A stretch of 64,000 nt of DNA from Salibaculum sp031581025 (GTDB taxonomy: Bacteria > Pseudomonadota > Alphaproteobacteria > Rhodobacterales > Rhodobacteraceae), in assembly GCF_031581025.1 (NCBI RefSeq), contig NZ_JAVLCA010000010.1; one strand, given 5' to 3'. Each line of letters begins with the position of its first letter. The stretch's first letter is position 1. This document shows positions 25,039-35,619 of the stretch, one piece after another. The notes below the pieces were generated by a model. The model had not been told where the DNA came from. It was given only the letters and a program-made list of their open reading frames with translations, and made no database searches. Both the position numbers and the translations under genes were made by a program.

Positions 25039-26049
25039 ATGGACCTGCTCAACGCCATCGTGGCGCTTGCCAACTTCGTCCTGATCCCCACCACGGCCTA
25101 CGGCGCGCAGCTGGCGCTTGGGGCGCTGGGGGTGACGCTGATCTACGGCATCCTGCGGTTTTCCAACTTTGCCCATGGCGACACCATGGCCTTCGGGACC
25201 ACGATCACAATCCTCTTCACCTGGCTGTTCCAGTCCATGGGGATCACCTTCGGCCCGCTGCCCACGGCGCTGCTGGCCCTGCCCTTCGGCATCATGGGCT
25301 GCGCGCTGCTGCTGCTGGGGACCGACCGCGTGGTCTTCCGGTTCTACCGGGCACAAAAGGCGGTGGCGGTGATCCTGGTGATCGTCTCCATGGGCGTGAT
25401 GTTCGTCTACAACGGGCTGGTGCGCTTCATCATCGGGGTCGACACCCAGCGTTTTGCCGATGGGGAACGCTTCCTCATCTCGGCGCGCGACTTCAAGGCC
25501 GCGACGGGCCTCGACGAGGGGCTGGCGCTGAAATCCACCCAGGCGATCACCCTTGTCGTGGCCGCCCTGGCCGTGGTGCTGCTGTTCTGGTTCCTCAACC
25601 GCACCCGCACCGGCAAGTCCATGCGCGCCTTTTCCGACAACGAGGACCTTGCCCTGCTTTCGGGCATCAATCCCGAGCGCGTGGTCATGGTCACCTGGCT
25701 GATCGTCGCGGCGCTGGCGACCATCGCGGGCACGCTCTACGGCCTGGACAAGAGCTTCAAGCCCTTCACCTATTTCCAGCTGCTGCTGCCGATCTTCGCC
25801 AGTGCCATTGTCGGCGGGCTGGGCAGCCCCGTGGGCGCCATCGCCGGCGGCTTCATCATCGCCTATTCCGAGGTCATGATCACTTATGCCTGGAAAAAGG
25901 TGGCCAATTACATCCTGCCCGAAAGCCTCGCGCCCGACGGACTCGCACAGCTGCTGTCCACCGATTACAAGTTCGCGGTCAGCTTCTCCATCCTGGTGGT
26001 GGTGCTGCTGTTCAAGCCCACCGGCCTGTTCAAGGGAAAATCCGTATGA
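25039..26049 (+). CDS. ABC transporter permease, LivH type
   Basis: A 336-residue inner-membrane protein with about eight to nine helices. Typical blocks are TLIYGILRFSNFAHGD near residue 35, MRAFSDNEDLALLSGINPERVV (the coupling-helix region), and ASAIVGGLGSPVGAIAGGFIIAY. The gene starts 3 bp after the LivF stop and ends overlapping livM by 4 bp, so the operon is tightly coupled. Confidence 0.9.
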   Translation: MDLLNAIVALANFVLIPTTAYGAQLALGALGVTLIYGILRFSNFAHGDTMAFGTTITILFTWLFQSMGITFGPLPTALLALPFGIMGCALLLLGTDRVVFRFYRAQKAVAVILVIVSMGVMFVYNGLVRFIIGVDTQRFADGERFLISARDFKAATGLDEGLALKSTQAITLVVAALAVVLLFWFLNRTRTGKSMRAFSDNEDLALLSGINPERVVMVTWLIVAALATIAGTLYGLDKSFKPFTYFQLLLPIFASAIVGGLGSPVGAIAGGFIIAYSEVMITYAWKKVANYILPESLAPDGLAQLLSTDYKFAVSFSILVVVLLFKPTGLFKGKSV

Positions 26050-27395
26050 CCCAGTCGATGCGTGCCCCGCTGCTTTTCGCCTTCGTCGCCGCGCTCTTCC
26101 TGCTCGAGGCAACGGCCGATGTCTGGATCTTCTCGGGGTCCTGGAACACGGCGCTGGGCATCCTCAACATGGCGCTGGTCTCGGCGGTCATGGCGCTGGG
26201 GGTGAACCTGCAATGGGGCTTTGCGGGGCTGTTCAACGTGGGCGTCATGGGCTTTGTCGCGCTGGGCGGGCTGGCCACGGTGCTCGTCGCCATGCCGCCC
26301 TCGCCTGGGGCCTGGGCCGCCGGGGGCTACCGGATCGTGCTGGGCCTGGTGCTGGGCGCGGCGACCATCCTGGGCGCGATCCTGGCCTGGACGCGCCTGC
26401 CGCGGGGCCGCACCCGGACGGGGGTCATGCTGGTGATCCTGATCGGGGGCTTTTTCCTTTACCGCTGGGTCTTCGACGCCGGCGTCGCGGCGGTCGAGGA
26501 CATCACCCCCGCCGTCACCGGCAATCTCGGCGGGCTGAACCCCTGCGGCGACTACCGCGCCTGCGGCTGGATGACCATCATCGCCTGGCCCGTGGGCGGG
26601 CTGCTGGCCGCCGGGGCGGCCTGGGTCATCGGCAAGACCGCCCTCGGACTGCGCTCGGATTACCTGGCCATCGCCACGCTGGGCATCGCCGAGATCGTGA
26701 TCGCCGTGCTCAAGAACGAGGACTGGCTCAGCCGCGGCGTCAAGAACGTGATCGGCCTGCCCCGCCCCGTCCCCTACGAGGTCAACCTGCAGAACGACCC
26801 CGCCTTCGTCGAACGCGCCGCGGGCCTGGGGCTCGAGCCGACCATGGCCTCGACGCTCTACGTGAAATTCGGCTATGCGGTGCTCTTCACCCTGGTGCTC
26901 ATCGTGATCCTCTGGCTGGCGCAAAAGGCCCTGGCCAGCCCCTGGGGCCGCATGATGCGCGCCATCCGCGACAACGAGACCGCGGCCGAGGCCATGGGCA
27001 AGGACGTCAAGGCGCGCCACCTGCAGATCTTCATCCTCGGCTCGGCGGTCTGCGGCGTCGCCGGGGCGATGATGACGACGCTCGACGGCCAGTTGACGCC
27101 AGGCACCTACCAGCCGCTGCGCTTCACCTTCCTGGTCTGGGTGATGATGATCGTCGGCGGCTCGGGCAACAACTACGGCGCGGTGCTGGGGGGCTTCCTG
27201 GTCTGGTGGCTCTGGGTGCAGGTGGAACCCCTGGGCGCCTGGCTGGCCGAGCTTGCCACCGGCGGCATGGCCGAGGAAAACACCTTTCGTATGCGCATCA
27301 TGGAGGCGGTCGCCCACATGCGGCTCTTCACCATGGGCGTGGTCATGCTGCTGATGCTGCGTTTCGCCCCCCGCGGGCTTCTGCCCGAACGCTGA
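26046..27395 (+). CDS. ABC transporter permease, LivM type
   Basis: A 449-residue permease with about ten helices. Family blocks are NLQWGFAGLFNVGVMGFVALGG, RSDYLAIATLGIAEI, MRAIRDNETAAEAMGKDVKARHLQIF (coupling helix), and GGSGNNYGAVLGGF. It is longer than most LivM proteins because of extra hydrophobic sequence in the first half and a soluble insert at about 225-260. It is the last gene of the operon; a dispersed repeat element follows the stop codon. Confidence 0.9.
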   Translation: MTQSMRAPLLFAFVAALFLLEATADVWIFSGSWNTALGILNMALVSAVMALGVNLQWGFAGLFNVGVMGFVALGGLATVLVAMPPSPGAWAAGGYRIVLGLVLGAATILGAILAWTRLPRGRTRTGVMLVILIGGFFLYRWVFDAGVAAVEDITPAVTGNLGGLNPCGDYRACGWMTIIAWPVGGLLAAGAAWVIGKTALGLRSDYLAIATLGIAEIVIAVLKNEDWLSRGVKNVIGLPRPVPYEVNLQNDPAFVERAAGLGLEPTMASTLYVKFGYAVLFTLVLIVILWLAQKALASPWGRMMRAIRDNETAAEAMGKDVKARHLQIFILGSAVCGVAGAMMTTLDGQLTPGTYQPLRFTFLVWVMMIVGGSGNNYGAVLGGFLVWWLWVQVEPLGAWLAELATGGMAEENTFRMRIMEAVAHMRLFTMGVVMLLMLRFAPRGLLPER

Positions 27396-27422
27396 TCCAG
27401 GCACGCGGAGCCGCGATGGCCG

Positions 27423-27503
27423 GTGTTTCTTCTGGCCCGAAATATCCCGGGGGAGCGCGAGGGGGCAGCGCCCCCTCGCCCCCGTCGGATTGGCGCAGCC
27501 AAT
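27423..27503 (-). repeat. Dispersed intergenic repeat, copy 2
   Basis: On the minus strand this reads a TTGGC-TGC-GCCAA hairpin, then a strong GAGGGGGC-GCT-GCCCCCTC stem, then a core of CCCCCGGGATATTTCGGGCC and AGAAGAAAC. It has the same modules as copies 1 and 3 but with the two hairpins swapped. The core lies just after the livM stop codon, and the whole element sits between two convergent genes. Confidence 0.7.
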
Positions 27504-27512
27504 TCGAAACTG

Positions 27513-28388
27513 CTACCCGTCCAGCGCCCGCAGGCGCCGGATCAGGGACGAGGTGTCCCAGCGCGCGCCGCCCATCTTCTGGACCTCCTTGTAGAACTGG
27601 TCCACCAGCGCGGTCACCGGCAGGGCGGCGCCGGTCTCGTCGGCCGTCTTCAGGCAGATGCCAAGGTCCTTGCGCATCCAGTCCACCGCAAATCCGTGCT
27701 CGAAGGCATCGTCGAGCATGGTGGCGTGGCGATTTTCCATCTGCCAGCTCCCGGCGGCCCCGCCGCCGATCACCTCGACCACCGCGCGCCCGTCCAGCCC
27801 GGCCTTCTCGGCGAAATGCAGCCCCTCTGACAGGCCCTGCAACAGCCCGGCGATGCAGATCTGGTTGACCATCTTGGTCATCTGCCCCGCACCGCTGTCG
27901 CCCAGCCGGCGGCAGAGCTTGGCATAGCTGCCGATCACCGGTTCGGCGCGGGCATAGGCCGCCGCGTCGCCGCCGCACATCACCACAAGCTGGCCGTTTT
28001 CGGCCCCGGCCTGCCCGCCCGAGACGGGCGCATCCACGAAGGCCAGGCCCGCCGCCGCGGCGGCCGCGGACATCTCAGCGGTGACCTGCGCCGACACGGT
28101 CGTGTGATCGACCAGCACCGCGCCCGGGGCCATCCCGGCAAAGGCGCCCGCCGCGCCCGTGCAGACGGCGCGCAGGTCGTCGTCGTTGCCGACACAGGTC
28201 ATGACGAAATCGGCGCCCGCGGCGGCTTCGGCCGGCGTCGCGGCCATGGTCCCGCCATGCGCGGCCACCCAGGCCTCGGCCTTGGCCGTGGTGCGGTTGT
28301 AGACGCGGACATCAAAGCCCGCCTTCGCGAGGTGCCCCGCCATGGGGTAGCCCATGACCCCCAGTCCCAGGAATGCTGTCGTCGCCAT
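27513..28388 (-). CDS. 3-hydroxyisobutyrate dehydrogenase-family oxidoreductase
   Basis: A 291-residue NAD(P)-dependent beta-hydroxyacid dehydrogenase. The dinucleotide motif is GLGVMGYPMAGHLAKAG at 7-23, the substrate-binding block is FVDAPVSGGQAGAENG, and the catalytic Lys lies in GQMTKMVNQ. The C-terminal all-helical domain includes KDLGICL. The family oxidises 3-hydroxyisobutyrate (valine breakdown) or reduces tartronate semialdehyde or related compounds, so specificity is not certain. GGAGGAA precedes the ATG. The gene is divergent from the acylase gene, with a perfect dyad between them. Confidence 0.83.
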   Translation of the reverse strand: MATTAFLGLGVMGYPMAGHLAKAGFDVRVYNRTTAKAEAWVAAHGGTMAATPAEAAAGADFVMTCVGNDDDLRAVCTGAAGAFAGMAPGAVLVDHTTVSAQVTAEMSAAAAAAGLAFVDAPVSGGQAGAENGQLVVMCGGDAAAYARAEPVIGSYAKLCRRLGDSGAGQMTKMVNQICIAGLLQGLSEGLHFAEKAGLDGRAVVEVIGGGAAGSWQMENRHATMLDDAFEHGFAVDWMRKDLGICLKTADETGAALPVTALVDQFYKEVQKMGGARWDTSSLIRRLRALDG

Positions 28389-28422
28389 GCCGTTCCTCCG
28401 CTTGCATCATGTCCTTGCCTGA

Positions 28423-28436
28423 TGGATAGGTATCCA
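28423..28436. promoter_or_regulatory. Operator-like dyad TGGATA-GG-TATCCA
   Basis: A perfect 6 bp inverted repeat with a 2 bp spacer, centred about 41 bp before the HIBDH-like start and 45 bp before the acylase start. It is in the right place for a dimeric regulator controlling both divergent genes. Confidence 0.5.
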
Positions 28437-28474
28437 ACCTGACGCCCTCGTACCAGCCCCGATCCGGAGGAGAC

Positions 28475-30952
28475 ATGGCCGTCCTTTTTCGCTGGCTGAT
28501 CCGCCTCGCCACGGCGCTGGTCCTGCTGGCCCTGGCCGTGGTGGCGCTGGTCTGGTATTTCGCCGCCCGCTCGCTGCCCGACTATGACGCCACGCTGCAG
28601 GTCGCGGGGCTGGAGGCGCCGGTGGAGATCGTGCGCGACAATGCCAATGTGCCCCATGTCCTCGGCGAGACGGACGGCGACGTGTTCCGCGCCCTCGGCC
28701 TGGCCCATGCGCAGGACCGGCTCTGGCAGATGATGATGCTGCGGCGCACCGCGCAGGGCAAGCTGTCCGAGCTTTTCGGCCCGCGCACGCTGGAGACAGA
28801 CAAGCTGCTGCGGCGCTTCGACATCTACACCGCGGCGCGCACCTCCGTCGATGCCATGGATGCCGAGACCCGGGCGGCACTGGAGGCCTATGCCGAGGGG
28901 GTCAACGCCTGGATTGCCGAGGTCAACGCCGGGGCCCTTGGCCGCGGCGCCCCCGAGATGTGGCTCTTCAACCACGCGCTGGCGCCCTGGCAGCCCGCCG
29001 ACAGTGTGGCCATCGTCAAGCTCATGGCGGTGCAGCTCTCGGGCCATCTCGAGGAAGAGGTGCTGCGCGCGCGTGCCTCGCTGGCGCTGGACGATCCGGC
29101 GCGGCTGGCCGACATCCTGCCCGACCATCCGGGCGAGGGGCTGGCGGCCCTGCCCGACTATGCCAGCCTGGTGCCCGACCTGCCCAAGGAGCCCGCCGGC
29201 CCGCGCATGGCCGCGCGCATCGCCGATGATCCCTTCTGGCCGATTCCGCCGCGGGGCCGCGCCGGGGCTTCGAACGCCTGGGCGGCGGGGATCGACAGAT
29301 CGGCCACCGGGGCGACCCTGCTCGCCAATGACCCGCACCTGGGGCTGTCGGCGCCGGGACTGTTCTACCTGGCCCGGCTGGAACTTGAGTCCGGCGGCGT
29401 CATCGGCGGGACCATCCCCGGCGTGCCGCTGGTCCTGACCGGGCGCAACGCCCGGCTGGGCTGGGGGATCACCTCGTCCTACCTCGACGACCAGGACCTT
29501 TTCATCGAAGAGGTGAACCCCGCGAATGCCGCGCAATACCGCACGCCCGGGGGCTGGACGGATTTCGAGACCCGCGACAGCGTCATCCGCATCAAGGACC
29601 GGGACCCCATCACGATCCAGCTGCAATGGACGGAAAACGGCCCGGTCCTCTCGCCCGACCAGTTCAACCTGCGCGAGATCCGCCCCCGGGGCCATGTCGT
29701 GGCCCTGGGCTGGACCGCGCTGTCGCATGCCGACACCACCATCGAGGCCGGGCTGGCGCTGATGCGCGCGCAGACGGTCGAGGACGGAATCGCCGCGGGC
29801 GAGGGGTTCGTGGCCCCCGCCCAGATGCTGACGCTGGCCGACCGCAACACGGTGGGCATGAAACTGATCGGCCACATGCCCGAGCGCGACCCAGACCACG
29901 TAACCGAGGGGCGGATGCCGCATTTCGGCTACCTGGCCGAGAACCGCTGGCGCGGCCGCCGGCCCTATGCCGACAATCCTGAATGGGTGGCGCCCACGGG
30001 GGGCATCGTCGGCAATACCAACAACAAGATCACCGAGGCCCCCTTTCCCGCCCATGTCAGCCACAGTTGGGGCGACAGTCAGCGCATCAACCGCTGGCGG
30101 CGGCTGATGCAGGACCGCCGGGTGCATACCCGCGAGAGCTTCATCGAGGCGCAGCTGGATACCGTCTCGTTCACCGCGCGCTCGCTGCTGCCGCTGATCG
30201 GCGCGGACCTGTGGTTCACCGGCGAGGCGGCGGCCGAGGGCACGCCGCAGCGGCTGCGCCAGGAGGCGCTGGAGCTGCTGTCGGAATGGAACGGCGAGAT
30301 GAACGAACACCTGCCCGAGCCGCTGATCTACGCGTCCTGGCTGCGCGCCCTGCAAGAGCGCCTGATCCGTGACGACCTGGGCACGCTCGCGCGCGAATTC
30401 CCCCATGTCGAACCCTTGTTCATCGAACGGGTTTTCCGCGATATCGACGGCGCGGCGGCGTGGTGCGACATCAGCCGGTCGGCGCCCGAGGAAAGCTGCA
30501 CCGACATTGCCCGGCTGGCGCTGGACGACGCGCTGGTCTGGATCATCGAGCGGTACGGCGACAACCTGGATTCGCTGCGCTGGGGCGATGCCCACGAGGC
30601 CACCCACGACCACCCGGTCCTGGGCGAGGCGCCTGTGCTCAACTGGTTCGTGAACATCCGCCAGTCCACTAGCGGCGGCGACAACACGCTGATGCGCGGA
30701 CGCACCGCCGGGGACGGGCCGCGCCCCTTCCTCAACGTTCATGCCGCCGTTTATCGCGGGGTCTATGATTTCGCCGATCCCGACAGTTCGGTCTTCATCA
30801 CCTCGACCGGGCAGTCGGGCCATCCGCTGTCACGGTTTTACGACCACCTGGGCGAGCTTTGGCGCCGCGGCGAGTATATCCCCATGTCCCTGGACCCGGC
30901 GCTGGCACGCGCCGGTGCGGTCGGGGTCACGGTGCTGGAGCCGGTGGAGTGA
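28475..30952 (+). CDS. Penicillin acylase-family N-terminal-nucleophile amidohydrolase
   Basis: An 825-residue precursor with a hydrophobic N-terminal anchor or signal (about 6-30). The alpha-chain part shows VPHVLGETDGDVFRALGLAHAQDRLWQM, and the autoprocessing site is GRAGA/SNAWA. Ser266 would become the N-terminal nucleophile of the beta chain. Downstream are GATLLANDPHLGLSAP and GRNARLGWGITSS with the usual oxyanion-hole Asn and Gly. Family members hydrolyse penicillins, acyl-homoserine lactones or other N-acyl amides in the periplasm. The substrate cannot be read; the LuxR solo elsewhere in the window is no proof of an AHL role. GGAGGAG precedes the ATG. Confidence 0.88.
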   Translation: MAVLFRWLIRLATALVLLALAVVALVWYFAARSLPDYDATLQVAGLEAPVEIVRDNANVPHVLGETDGDVFRALGLAHAQDRLWQMMMLRRTAQGKLSELFGPRTLETDKLLRRFDIYTAARTSVDAMDAETRAALEAYAEGVNAWIAEVNAGALGRGAPEMWLFNHALAPWQPADSVAIVKLMAVQLSGHLEEEVLRARASLALDDPARLADILPDHPGEGLAALPDYASLVPDLPKEPAGPRMAARIADDPFWPIPPRGRAGASNAWAAGIDRSATGATLLANDPHLGLSAPGLFYLARLELESGGVIGGTIPGVPLVLTGRNARLGWGITSSYLDDQDLFIEEVNPANAAQYRTPGGWTDFETRDSVIRIKDRDPITIQLQWTENGPVLSPDQFNLREIRPRGHVVALGWTALSHADTTIEAGLALMRAQTVEDGIAAGEGFVAPAQMLTLADRNTVGMKLIGHMPERDPDHVTEGRMPHFGYLAENRWRGRRPYADNPEWVAPTGGIVGNTNNKITEAPFPAHVSHSWGDSQRINRWRRLMQDRRVHTRESFIEAQLDTVSFTARSLLPLIGADLWFTGEAAAEGTPQRLRQEALELLSEWNGEMNEHLPEPLIYASWLRALQERLIRDDLGTLAREFPHVEPLFIERVFRDIDGAAAWCDISRSAPEESCTDIARLALDDALVWIIERYGDNLDSLRWGDAHEATHDHPVLGEAPVLNWFVNIRQSTSGGDNTLMRGRTAGDGPRPFLNVHAAVYRGVYDFADPDSSVFITSTGQSGHPLSRFYDHLGELWRRGEYIPMSLDPALARAGAVGVTVLEPVE

Positions 30953-30991
30953 TGCGCGCCTTTGCGCCGCGTGGCCTGAACGACAGCCCGC

Positions 30992-32263
<1,272 letters not shown>

Positions 32264-32497
32264 TTATTCCTCACCGTCGTAAAGATTGATCGGCGAGGCC
32301 GGCATGATGGTGCTGATGGCGCCCTTGTAGACCAGCTGCGACTGGCCATCGCGGCGCAGCAGCACGCAGAAGCTGTCGAACCAGGTGATGATCCCCTGCA
32401 GCTTGACGCCATTGACCAGAAAGATCGTGACCGAAATCTTGGACTTGCGCACGTGATTGAGAAAGGCGTCCTGCAGGTTCTGCTTGTCGTTGGCCAT
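32264..32497 (-). CDS. hfq: RNA chaperone Hfq
   Basis: A 77-residue Sm-like hexamer-forming RNA chaperone. Sm1 spans about 9-45 (NLQDAFLNHVRKSKISVTIFL, VNGVKLQG), and Sm2 follows with SQLVYKGAISTIMP. The Sm2 motif is normally YKHAIST; here the His that contacts U-rich 3' ends on the proximal face (His57 in E. coli) is Gly59. Tyr57 and Lys58 are kept. The acidic C-terminal tail is short, as is common in this group. I chose the ATG at 32497 because the protein then starts at the family position. It is coupled to hflX downstream. Confidence 0.95.
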   Translation of the reverse strand: MANDKQNLQDAFLNHVRKSKISVTIFLVNGVKLQGIITWFDSFCVLLRRDGQSQLVYKGAISTIMPASPINLYDGEE

Positions 32498-32630
32498 CGG
32501 TTCTTGTCCCTTGTTCTTGCTGCCGCGCACCGGCACCGGATTTGTCGGGCAGTATGTCGTGCCTGCGCACGGGTTTCCAGCCCAAATTCCGCGCCTTGCC
32601 CCTGGCCCCGCCGACCGGGTTGTGCCCGGA

Positions 32631-34151
32631 TCAGCGGCGCCAGAATTCCGGGTTGAGCAGCGCGATGATGGCCAGGGCCTCCAGCCGGCCGAGGATCATC
32701 GCGAAGGCCAGAACGACCCGCGACAGGTCCGTCAGACCGGCATAGGAGATCGGGTCTTCGGCGCCCACCACAGCCAGCGGCCCGGTGGTGGACAGCGCCG
32801 AGACCGCGAGCACCAGCGCCGTTTCGAACTGCACCCCGGTCAGCGACAAAAGCACCATCACCCCCGCAATCGAGAGTGCGAAGATCATGAAGAAGACCCA
32901 GGCGATCTGTGCCCCCTGCGTGCGGATGCGCCGGGCCTGCGCCCCCGCGCCCCCCACCGATGAGGGATGGACGAGCCGGTCCAGCTCGCGCTGGGAATGC
33001 TTGTAGAGCGCGTAGACCCGCAGCAGCTTTATACCCCCGGCGGTGGTGGCCACGCCGCCGCCGACCACCGTCAGCCCCACCAGCATCAGCCCAGGGCTGG
33101 ACAGGCCCGACCAGTCCTGCGCGACCTCCCAGCCGGTGGATTCGAACCCAGCGGTGGTCATGAAGGACAGGATGGTGAACAGCCCGCCCCAGGCCGCGGC
33201 CAGCGCGGTGGACAGGCTGTTGTCCACGCCCTCGCCGCCGAGTTCGACGATATGGCGCGCGAAAAGGGCAGCGGACAGAAGACCCACCAGCGACAACCCG
33301 AAGCGCAGTTCAGGGTCGCGGGTCAGCACCGTGCGGGGATCCTCGCCCGGGGCGCGGCTGAAGGTCAGATGCGACAATGCGAAGACAAGAAACAGCGCGA
33401 TCATGACCTCACCCGCGACCCCTGATGCGGAATAGTAGAGACCACCCACCGGCGAGATGCCCGAGGTCGACAGCGTCGCCATGGCATGGCACAGCGCGAC
33501 AAAGGGCACCTCGCCGGCCATGGTCAGCCCCAGCCAGAGCAGCAGCGTCAGCCCGGTGTAGATCGGCACGAAGCGCAGGATGTAGCGCGCCAGCCGTTCG
33601 GGCGGCGCGATGCTGCGGTCGATCTGGGCCTGGCGGGCCTGCCCGGCCCGTGCCGTGCCCTGCTGATAAACCTCGAAGCCCCCGAGGTTCAGCGGCAACA
33701 GCACCGCCATGGCCGCGATCCACATCAGCAGCCCGCCCATCCAGCCCACCAGAGCGCGCCACAGATGCACCGAGCGCGGCAGATTGCGCGGATCGTCCCA
33801 GAGCGTGGCCCCGGTGGTGGTAAAGCCCGAGACCATCTCGAACCAGCCGTCGAACAGCCGCGCATGCGGCACCGCCTCGACGAAGGGGATGGCCAGCATG
33901 ATCGGTAGGAACACGAAACCGGCCAGCAACGACACAAGGAGGCCGCGCAACCCGTAGCGCGGTTGGTGGCCCACGGTGGCCAGCGCCACGAAGAGCGTCA
34001 TGACCGAAAACAGCAAAAAGCCGTAGAAGAAGATCCGCATGCTGTCGTAATCCTCGACCACCCTGGCGTGGATCGCGGGCACGATCATCGCCACGGCGCC
34101 CAGCCCCATGAGCAGCACGAAGAGCGGACGGCGCGACAGGAACCCGGCCAT
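32631..34151 (-). CDS. trkH: TrkH family potassium uptake protein
   Basis: A 506-residue K+ channel-like subunit with about ten helices arranged as four pore repeats. Each repeat has a filter-type glycine: FTTTGATL, LSTSGISP, MTTAGFES and LSTTGPLA. A basic loop (RTQG...RRIR region) lies before the last repeat. The ATG overlaps the trkA stop by one base (TGATG), so the channel and its gating subunit are translated together. TrkH-TrkA imports K+ driven by the membrane potential and controlled by nucleotide binding to TrkA. Confidence 0.93.
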   Translation of the reverse strand: MAGFLSRRPLFVLLMGLGAVAMIVPAIHARVVEDYDSMRIFFYGFLLFSVMTLFVALATVGHQPRYGLRGLLVSLLAGFVFLPIMLAIPFVEAVPHARLFDGWFEMVSGFTTTGATLWDDPRNLPRSVHLWRALVGWMGGLLMWIAAMAVLLPLNLGGFEVYQQGTARAGQARQAQIDRSIAPPERLARYILRFVPIYTGLTLLLWLGLTMAGEVPFVALCHAMATLSTSGISPVGGLYYSASGVAGEVMIALFLVFALSHLTFSRAPGEDPRTVLTRDPELRFGLSLVGLLSAALFARHIVELGGEGVDNSLSTALAAAWGGLFTILSFMTTAGFESTGWEVAQDWSGLSSPGLMLVGLTVVGGGVATTAGGIKLLRVYALYKHSQRELDRLVHPSSVGGAGAQARRIRTQGAQIAWVFFMIFALSIAGVMVLLSLTGVQFETALVLAVSALSTTGPLAVVGAEDPISYAGLTDLSRVVLAFAMILGRLEALAIIALLNPEFWRR

Positions 34152-35533
34152 CAGAAGTAGTCGATCGAGACCTGGAGCATGCGCTCGACCTCGGCCACCT
34201 GCCGCGACGTGGCGAAGATGGCGACGACGTCGCCCTCCTCGATGCGCAGGCCGCCGCGCGGTTTCTCCATGCGGCCGCCCTTGAGGATACCGCCCAGCAG
34301 CACGCCCTCGGGGAAGTCCACCTCGCGCAGGGGCTTGCCGGCGATGGGCGAGGTGGTCAGCACCTGCGCCTCGATCACCTCGGCCTCGGCATCGCCGATG
34401 GAATAGACCGAGCGCACCCTCCCGTGCCGGATGTGGCTCAGGATCGAACTGACGGTGGTGGCGCGCGGGTTTATATAGGCGTCGATGTCCAGCGGCCCCA
34501 TGAGCGGCACAAGCGTGGGATCGTTGGTCAGGCTGATCGCCATGGGGCATCCCAGGGCCTTGGCCCGCACGGCGGCCAGCAGGTTGGTCTTGTCATCGTC
34601 TGTCACGGCCAGAACGGCGTCGGCCGAGCCGATGTTTGCCTCTTCCAGAAGCGCCGTGTCCAGCCCGTCGCCATTGAGCACGATGGTCCGTTCCAGCGCA
34701 TCGGCCGTGCGTTCGGCACGGGCGCGGTCGCGTTCGATCACCCGGACGCGGATGCGCTTTTCGCGCTGTTCCAGCGCCTGGGCCACCGACAGCCCGACGT
34801 TGCCGCCGCCGATGATGACCACACGTTCCTGCTTGGCCTGGGTCTTGCCGAAAATCTCCAACGTGCGGGCCATGTCGGGGGTCTCGGTAAAAACATAGCA
34901 ATCGTCGCCGGGAAAGATCTGGTCGCCCGCGCTGGGGGCGAACAACTTGCCCTTGCCCTTGCGCCGAATGCCCACGACCACGGCCTTGAGCGTGGTGAAC
35001 AGGTCCGACAGCTGCCGCAGCGGCGTGTTGATGACGGGGCAATCGGCGTCGATCTGGATGCCCAGCAACTGGGCGTTGCCCTCAAGGAAGCTCTCGGTGT
35101 CAAAGGCCGCCGGGGCGGCGAGGCGTTGCAGCGCGGCTTCGGCCACCTCGCGTTCGGGGCTGATCACCACGTCGATTGGCAGGTGGTCGCGCCGGTAGAG
35201 ATCGGCGTAGATCGCGTCCAGGTAGCTTTGCGCGCGCAGCCGCGCGATCTTGCGCTGGACGGCAAAGACCGAATGCGCCACCTGGCAGGTGACCATGTTG
35301 ACCTCGTCGGAATGGGTCGCGGCGATGATCATGTCCGCGTCCCGCGCGCCCGCGTTGTCGAGAACGTCGGGGTAAGAGGCAAATCCCGCGACGCCCTGCA
35401 CATCCAGCGTGTCCGTGGCACGGCGGATCAACTCGGCATTGTTGTCGACAACCGTCACGTCATTGTTTTCCGAGGCCAGGTGCCGGGCGATCTGCCAGCC
35501 CACCTGCCCCGCGCCACAGATGATGACCTTCAT
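34151..35533 (-). CDS. trkA: Trk potassium uptake regulator TrkA
   Basis: A 460-residue cytoplasmic protein with two RCK_N/RCK_C halves. The first dinucleotide motif is ICGAGQVGWQIARHLA at 4-19, and the second, IIGGGNVGLSVAQAL, is near 235. The C-terminal parts have QVLTTSPIAGKPLREVDFPEGVLLGGILKGG. It binds NAD(H)/ATP and gates TrkH. A perfect 16 bp palindrome lies 21 bp before the ATG in the spacer after ntrX. Confidence 0.93.
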   Translation of the reverse strand: MKVIICGAGQVGWQIARHLASENNDVTVVDNNAELIRRATDTLDVQGVAGFASYPDVLDNAGARDADMIIAATHSDEVNMVTCQVAHSVFAVQRKIARLRAQSYLDAIYADLYRRDHLPIDVVISPEREVAEAALQRLAAPAAFDTESFLEGNAQLLGIQIDADCPVINTPLRQLSDLFTTLKAVVVGIRRKGKGKLFAPSAGDQIFPGDDCYVFTETPDMARTLEIFGKTQAKQERVVIIGGGNVGLSVAQALEQREKRIRVRVIERDRARAERTADALERTIVLNGDGLDTALLEEANIGSADAVLAVTDDDKTNLLAAVRAKALGCPMAISLTNDPTLVPLMGPLDIDAYINPRATTVSSILSHIRHGRVRSVYSIGDAEAEVIEAQVLTTSPIAGKPLREVDFPEGVLLGGILKGGRMEKPRGGLRIEEGDVVAIFATSRQVAEVERMLQVSIDYF

Positions 35534-35553
35534 GCCTGGTCCCTCGCTGATGC

Positions 35554-35569
35554 GTCACCACGTGGTGAC
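35554..35569. promoter_or_regulatory. Perfect 16 bp palindrome upstream of trkA
   Basis: GTCACCACGTGGTGAC is fully symmetric with no spacer, in the 86 bp between ntrX and trkA and 21 bp before the trkA start codon. It could be an operator or, in RNA, a hairpin close to the ribosome-binding site. Confidence 0.45.
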
Positions 35570-35619
35570 AGAGCCCCCCCGTCCGGTCAAGTCGGCTCCG
35601 GTCGCGACGGCAGAGGCGC

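Noticed and set aside
28199..30823. Open frame of 874 codons on the minus strand opposite the acylase gene
   Set aside because: It mirrors the codon pattern of the plus-strand gene, contains no family motif, and would span the start of the HIBDH gene. It is a by-product of high G+C.
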